From the NCBI RefSeq assembly GCF_002115745.1, contig NZ_JFKB01000001.1:310001-374000 (forward strand): a stretch of DNA of 64,000 nt, read 5' to 3'. The translations under genes and the position numbers were made by a program. The first letter of the stretch is position 1, and each line of letters starts with the position of its first letter. Below, one piece after another: positions 62,011 to 64,000 of the stretch. Under the pieces are notes generated by a model that ran no database searches, had not been told where the DNA came from, and saw only the letters and a list, made by a program, of their open reading frames with translations. This DNA comes from Thalassospira alkalitolerans. GTDB lineage: Bacteria; Pseudomonadota; Alphaproteobacteria; Rhodospirillales; Thalassospiraceae.

Positions 62011-62778
62011 TCAGCCTGCCAAAATCCTGATGCCTAATCCCGCTAGACAAATGCCGACACCCCGTTCGACCCATTCCTTGATTGCGGCAATGCGTGCCTG
62101 CACCGCTGGCAGGGTCAGGGCGATGGCGACCAGGGCGAACCAGATCATGTGACAGGCAGCGATATAAAAACCGTATCCGACCTCGACCCATACCGGGGTA
62201 TCGGGCGAAATCACCTGACTGAATAGCGAGACGATGAACAATATCGTCTTGGGATTTAATGCATTGCAGGCAAATCCAACCCAGAACGCCGATCCGTTTC
62301 GGTTTTGATCGGTGCTCGGGGCAATGATGCCTTGTGTGGTGCTTTGATTGATCGCTGCTGTGTGAGAGACGGTGACTGACGCAAAGATTTCTGACCCGTC
62401 GGACACTTTTTTTGCTGTTTGTCGTGTCGTGTTGTGCCCGTTGTTTTTAATCGCATGACCGACACAGCCCTTTGCAAGTTTTTTGATATCGGGCCACAGA
62501 GCCGAGCATCCCAGCCAAATCAGATAGGTCGCACCAAGATAGCGCAATGATGTCAGCACCCAGATGTTGCTGGCAAACACCACGCCCAACCCGATCAGGG
62601 TATAGGCCAGATGAACCGAAACGCCACTGCCGATCCCGATGGCGCAGAGCACCCCGGCGCGACGGCCACGGGCAAGTGCGATGCGTGTGACCATGGCGAA
62701 ATCGGGGCCGGGGCTTATGACGGCAAGAACGGTGATGATGGCAACGGCGATGATTTCCATCTCGGCAATGGCGGGCAT
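62011..62778 (-). CDS. LysE/RhtB-family amino-acid exporter with a long central loop
   Basis: A 255-residue membrane exporter. The N terminus IIAVAIITVLAVISPGPDFAMVTRIALARGRRAGVLCAIGIGSGVSVH is the family signature, and ALNPKTILFIVSLFSQ lies in the second half. The middle loop (about residues 97-165, SDGSEIFASVTVSHTAAINQSTTQGIIAPSTD) is about 45 residues longer than the usual 205-210-residue members and is hydrophilic. The substrate is unknown. It is divergent from a LysR gene. Confidence 0.88.
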   Translation of the reverse strand: MPAIAEMEIIAVAIITVLAVISPGPDFAMVTRIALARGRRAGVLCAIGIGSGVSVHLAYTLIGLGVVFASNIWVLTSLRYLGATYLIWLGCSALWPDIKKLAKGCVGHAIKNNGHNTTRQTAKKVSDGSEIFASVTVSHTAAINQSTTQGIIAPSTDQNRNGSAFWVGFACNALNPKTILFIVSLFSQVISPDTPVWVEVGYGFYIAACHMIWFALVAIALTLPAVQARIAAIKEWVERGVGICLAGLGIRILAG

Positions 62779-62847
62779 GGTTGTGATCCTTGATCTGTGA
62801 GGAGATTCAGTATCAAACTGGATCTATCGCCAGAAAATCGAAAAATA

Positions 62848-63777
62848 ATGGGATATTTCGTGAGTAATATTCACAGAAAACGCAGCCTGCCACCGCTTGC
62901 CGCCCTGCCCGCATTCGAGGCCGCCGCCCGGCACCAAAGTTTTTCACGTGCGGCGGAAGAATTGCATCTGACCCATGGGGCGATCAGCCGCGCGGTCGCA
63001 CAAATCGAGGAACGGTTGGGTGTTGATCTGTTTGTCCGGCGTAATCGGCGGGTTTGGTTGACGCCCGCGGGGGAACGGCTTTTAAAGGCGACGGTGTTGG
63101 CATTGGACGGGCTTGATAGCGCGGTTGAGGAAATCCATCGCCATGATGGTACATCACCAATTTTATCAGTTTCGTGCGAGCCAAGCCTTGCAATGCGTTG
63201 GCTGATGCCACGGCTTGGGGCGTTTCGCGACGCCAATCCGGATCTGAATATCGATTTGCGACCGGCAGGCGGCCCGGTTGATTTACTGGCCGAGGGATGT
63301 GATGTGGCAATTCGCCGTGCTGATTTCGGTATTGCCGAGGATTACGACGTTACCCGCTTGTGGCCGGAATTTGCCGGGCCGGTTTGTGATCCACAATGCT
63401 GGAAGACCATTCTGGCATGCGATCTATCCAATGCCAGATGGCTGCATAGTCGCACCCGGCCCGATGCCTGGGAGGTCTGGAAACGCGCCAGCGGATGTGA
63501 GGCCAACCCGGCAAGCGAGCAATATTTCGATCATTTCTTCTTTGCACTTCAGGCGGCGGTCAACCGGCTGGGAACAGCGATCGGGCCTTTGCCGCTGGTT
63601 TATGATGATCTGGCAGTGGGGCGTTTGATTGCGCCGCATGGTATGGCCCCGACCGGATATGATTATGTCCTGATTACCTTGGATCGCCCCGGTCGTGATC
63701 CGCGTATTTTGCGATTCTTTGACTGGTTGATGGGCGAGGCCAAAGGGATGGAAGACGGAATGCTGCCATCGGTCTGA
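62848..63777 (+). CDS. LysR-family regulator, GcvA-like
   Basis: A 309-residue regulator: KRSLPPLAALPAFEAAARHQSFSRAAEELHLTHGAISRAVAQIEERLGVDLFVRRNRRVWLTPAGERLL is the GcvA-type winged helix, followed by the effector domain (LSVSCEPSLAMRWLMPRLGAFRDANPDLNIDLRP). It faces away from the LysE exporter 69 bp away, matching the classic regulator/exporter pair. The start is unclear: ATG 62848 is preferred because a GTG at 62797 would leave only 18 bp for both promoters. Confidence 0.9.
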   Translation: MGYFVSNIHRKRSLPPLAALPAFEAAARHQSFSRAAEELHLTHGAISRAVAQIEERLGVDLFVRRNRRVWLTPAGERLLKATVLALDGLDSAVEEIHRHDGTSPILSVSCEPSLAMRWLMPRLGAFRDANPDLNIDLRPAGGPVDLLAEGCDVAIRRADFGIAEDYDVTRLWPEFAGPVCDPQCWKTILACDLSNARWLHSRTRPDAWEVWKRASGCEANPASEQYFDHFFFALQAAVNRLGTAIGPLPLVYDDLAVGRLIAPHGMAPTGYDYVLITLDRPGRDPRILRFFDWLMGEAKGMEDGMLPSV

Positions 63778-63894
63778 GCGAAGCACCCGGTTTGCCGGAT
63801 CGGATGTGGTCGCGCCAGATGGCGGAACAATGGGCGAATGCGGCGCGTTTTGGAATGTATCTGAAACAGATTGAGCTGCAGATTGGATTTGGGC

Positions 63895-64000
63895 ATGACC
63901 GATCTTCCCTATTTTGCGAATGTTGAAAGCTATTTCGATATTGGTGTGATCGATATGATTTTGCGGCTATGTGCGGCGACCGTAATCGGCATGGTGATTG
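63895..64000 (+). CDS. MgtC/SapB-family membrane protein, 3' end missing
   Basis: Only 35 codons are in the window: MTDLPYFANVESYFDIG, then VIDMILRLCAATVIGMVI, whose LRLCAATVIGMVIG-like stretch is the conserved start of MgtC/SapB proteins. These membrane proteins aid growth at low magnesium and, in MgtC, inhibit the F1Fo ATPase. The rest is cut by the window edge. No good ribosome-binding site beyond GGATTTGGGC is seen. Confidence 0.6.
   Translation, partial: MTDLPYFANVESYFDIGVIDMILRLCAATVIGMVI

Noticed and set aside
1-64000. CRISPR arrays, insertion sequences, prophage genes, tRNA or rRNA genes
   Set aside because: Read for repeated spacers, transposase motifs, integrases, att-like duplications and T-loop sequences; none was found. 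The window is mainly core chromosome.

Overview
The window reads as chromosomal DNA of an alphaproteobacterium of the Rhodospirillales, most like Thalassospira. This is inferred from moderate GC, alphaproteobacterial protein families (TimA, FxsA, IalB, HemJ, PmtA-type methyltransferase, bactofilin) and gene clusters known from that class; no database was searched. Genes are densely packed in short operons and no insertion sequence, prophage, CRISPR array, tRNA or rRNA gene was seen. The central landmark is the likely replication origin (oriC) at about 18,888-19,499, between the left-going ppsR-maf-aroE-coaE-dnaQ operon and right-going hemE-hemH-hemJ. It carries four TTATNCACA DnaA boxes, near-matches, and six GANTC sites in 285 bp. 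Two parS-like 16-mers lie about 15-17 kb to the left (1939 and 4332), as expected near an origin.

Left of oriC, read toward position 1: the dnaQ operon; a periplasmic solute-binding-like protein; the lutABC lactate-oxidation operon behind an LldR/PdhR-type palindrome; an Smr-HTH pair; a nitrate/nitrite-sensing-type chemoreceptor; rho with a long C-rich leader; a divergent LysR/VOC pair; a MESH1-type HD hydrolase; quinone oxidoreductase; alkylated-DNA repair methyltransferase; and the end of a large thioredoxin-domain (DUF255) gene.

Right of oriC: heme genes, secB, fxsA, timA, mltA, rlmN, an IalB-like protein, a lipoprotein/bactofilin pair, an EI24-type membrane protein, lolA, gshB, comM and a PmtA-like methyltransferase. 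Between the EI24 gene and lolA is a strong candidate small RNA on the minus strand, with C-rich hairpin loops and a textbook intrinsic terminator. From 37.4 to 44.3 kb is an accessory stretch: two tandem 97-residue paralogs, a GNAT enzyme, three LysR regulators or their neighbours (SDR, hydroxyacid dehydrogenase, VOC), and a DUF6314-like protein.

From 44.3 to 54.6 kb the histidine operon (hisB-DUF2628-hisH-GNAT-hisA-hisF-hisE) is followed by an HIT protein on one side, and adenine deaminase, the hslVU protease and a PhoR-like kinase on the other. The right end has a RutE-like nitroreductase, a polysaccharide deacetylase, coaBC-dut, an Rrf2 regulator before cysK, a MoeB-type E1 enzyme overlapping a DsrE-like gene, a LysE exporter with a divergent LysR, and the start of an MgtC/SapB gene.

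Compared with the order I remember for other alphaproteobacteria, the block from hemJ to dnaQ including oriC appears inverted: rho now lies on the dnaQ side and secB on the hemJ side.
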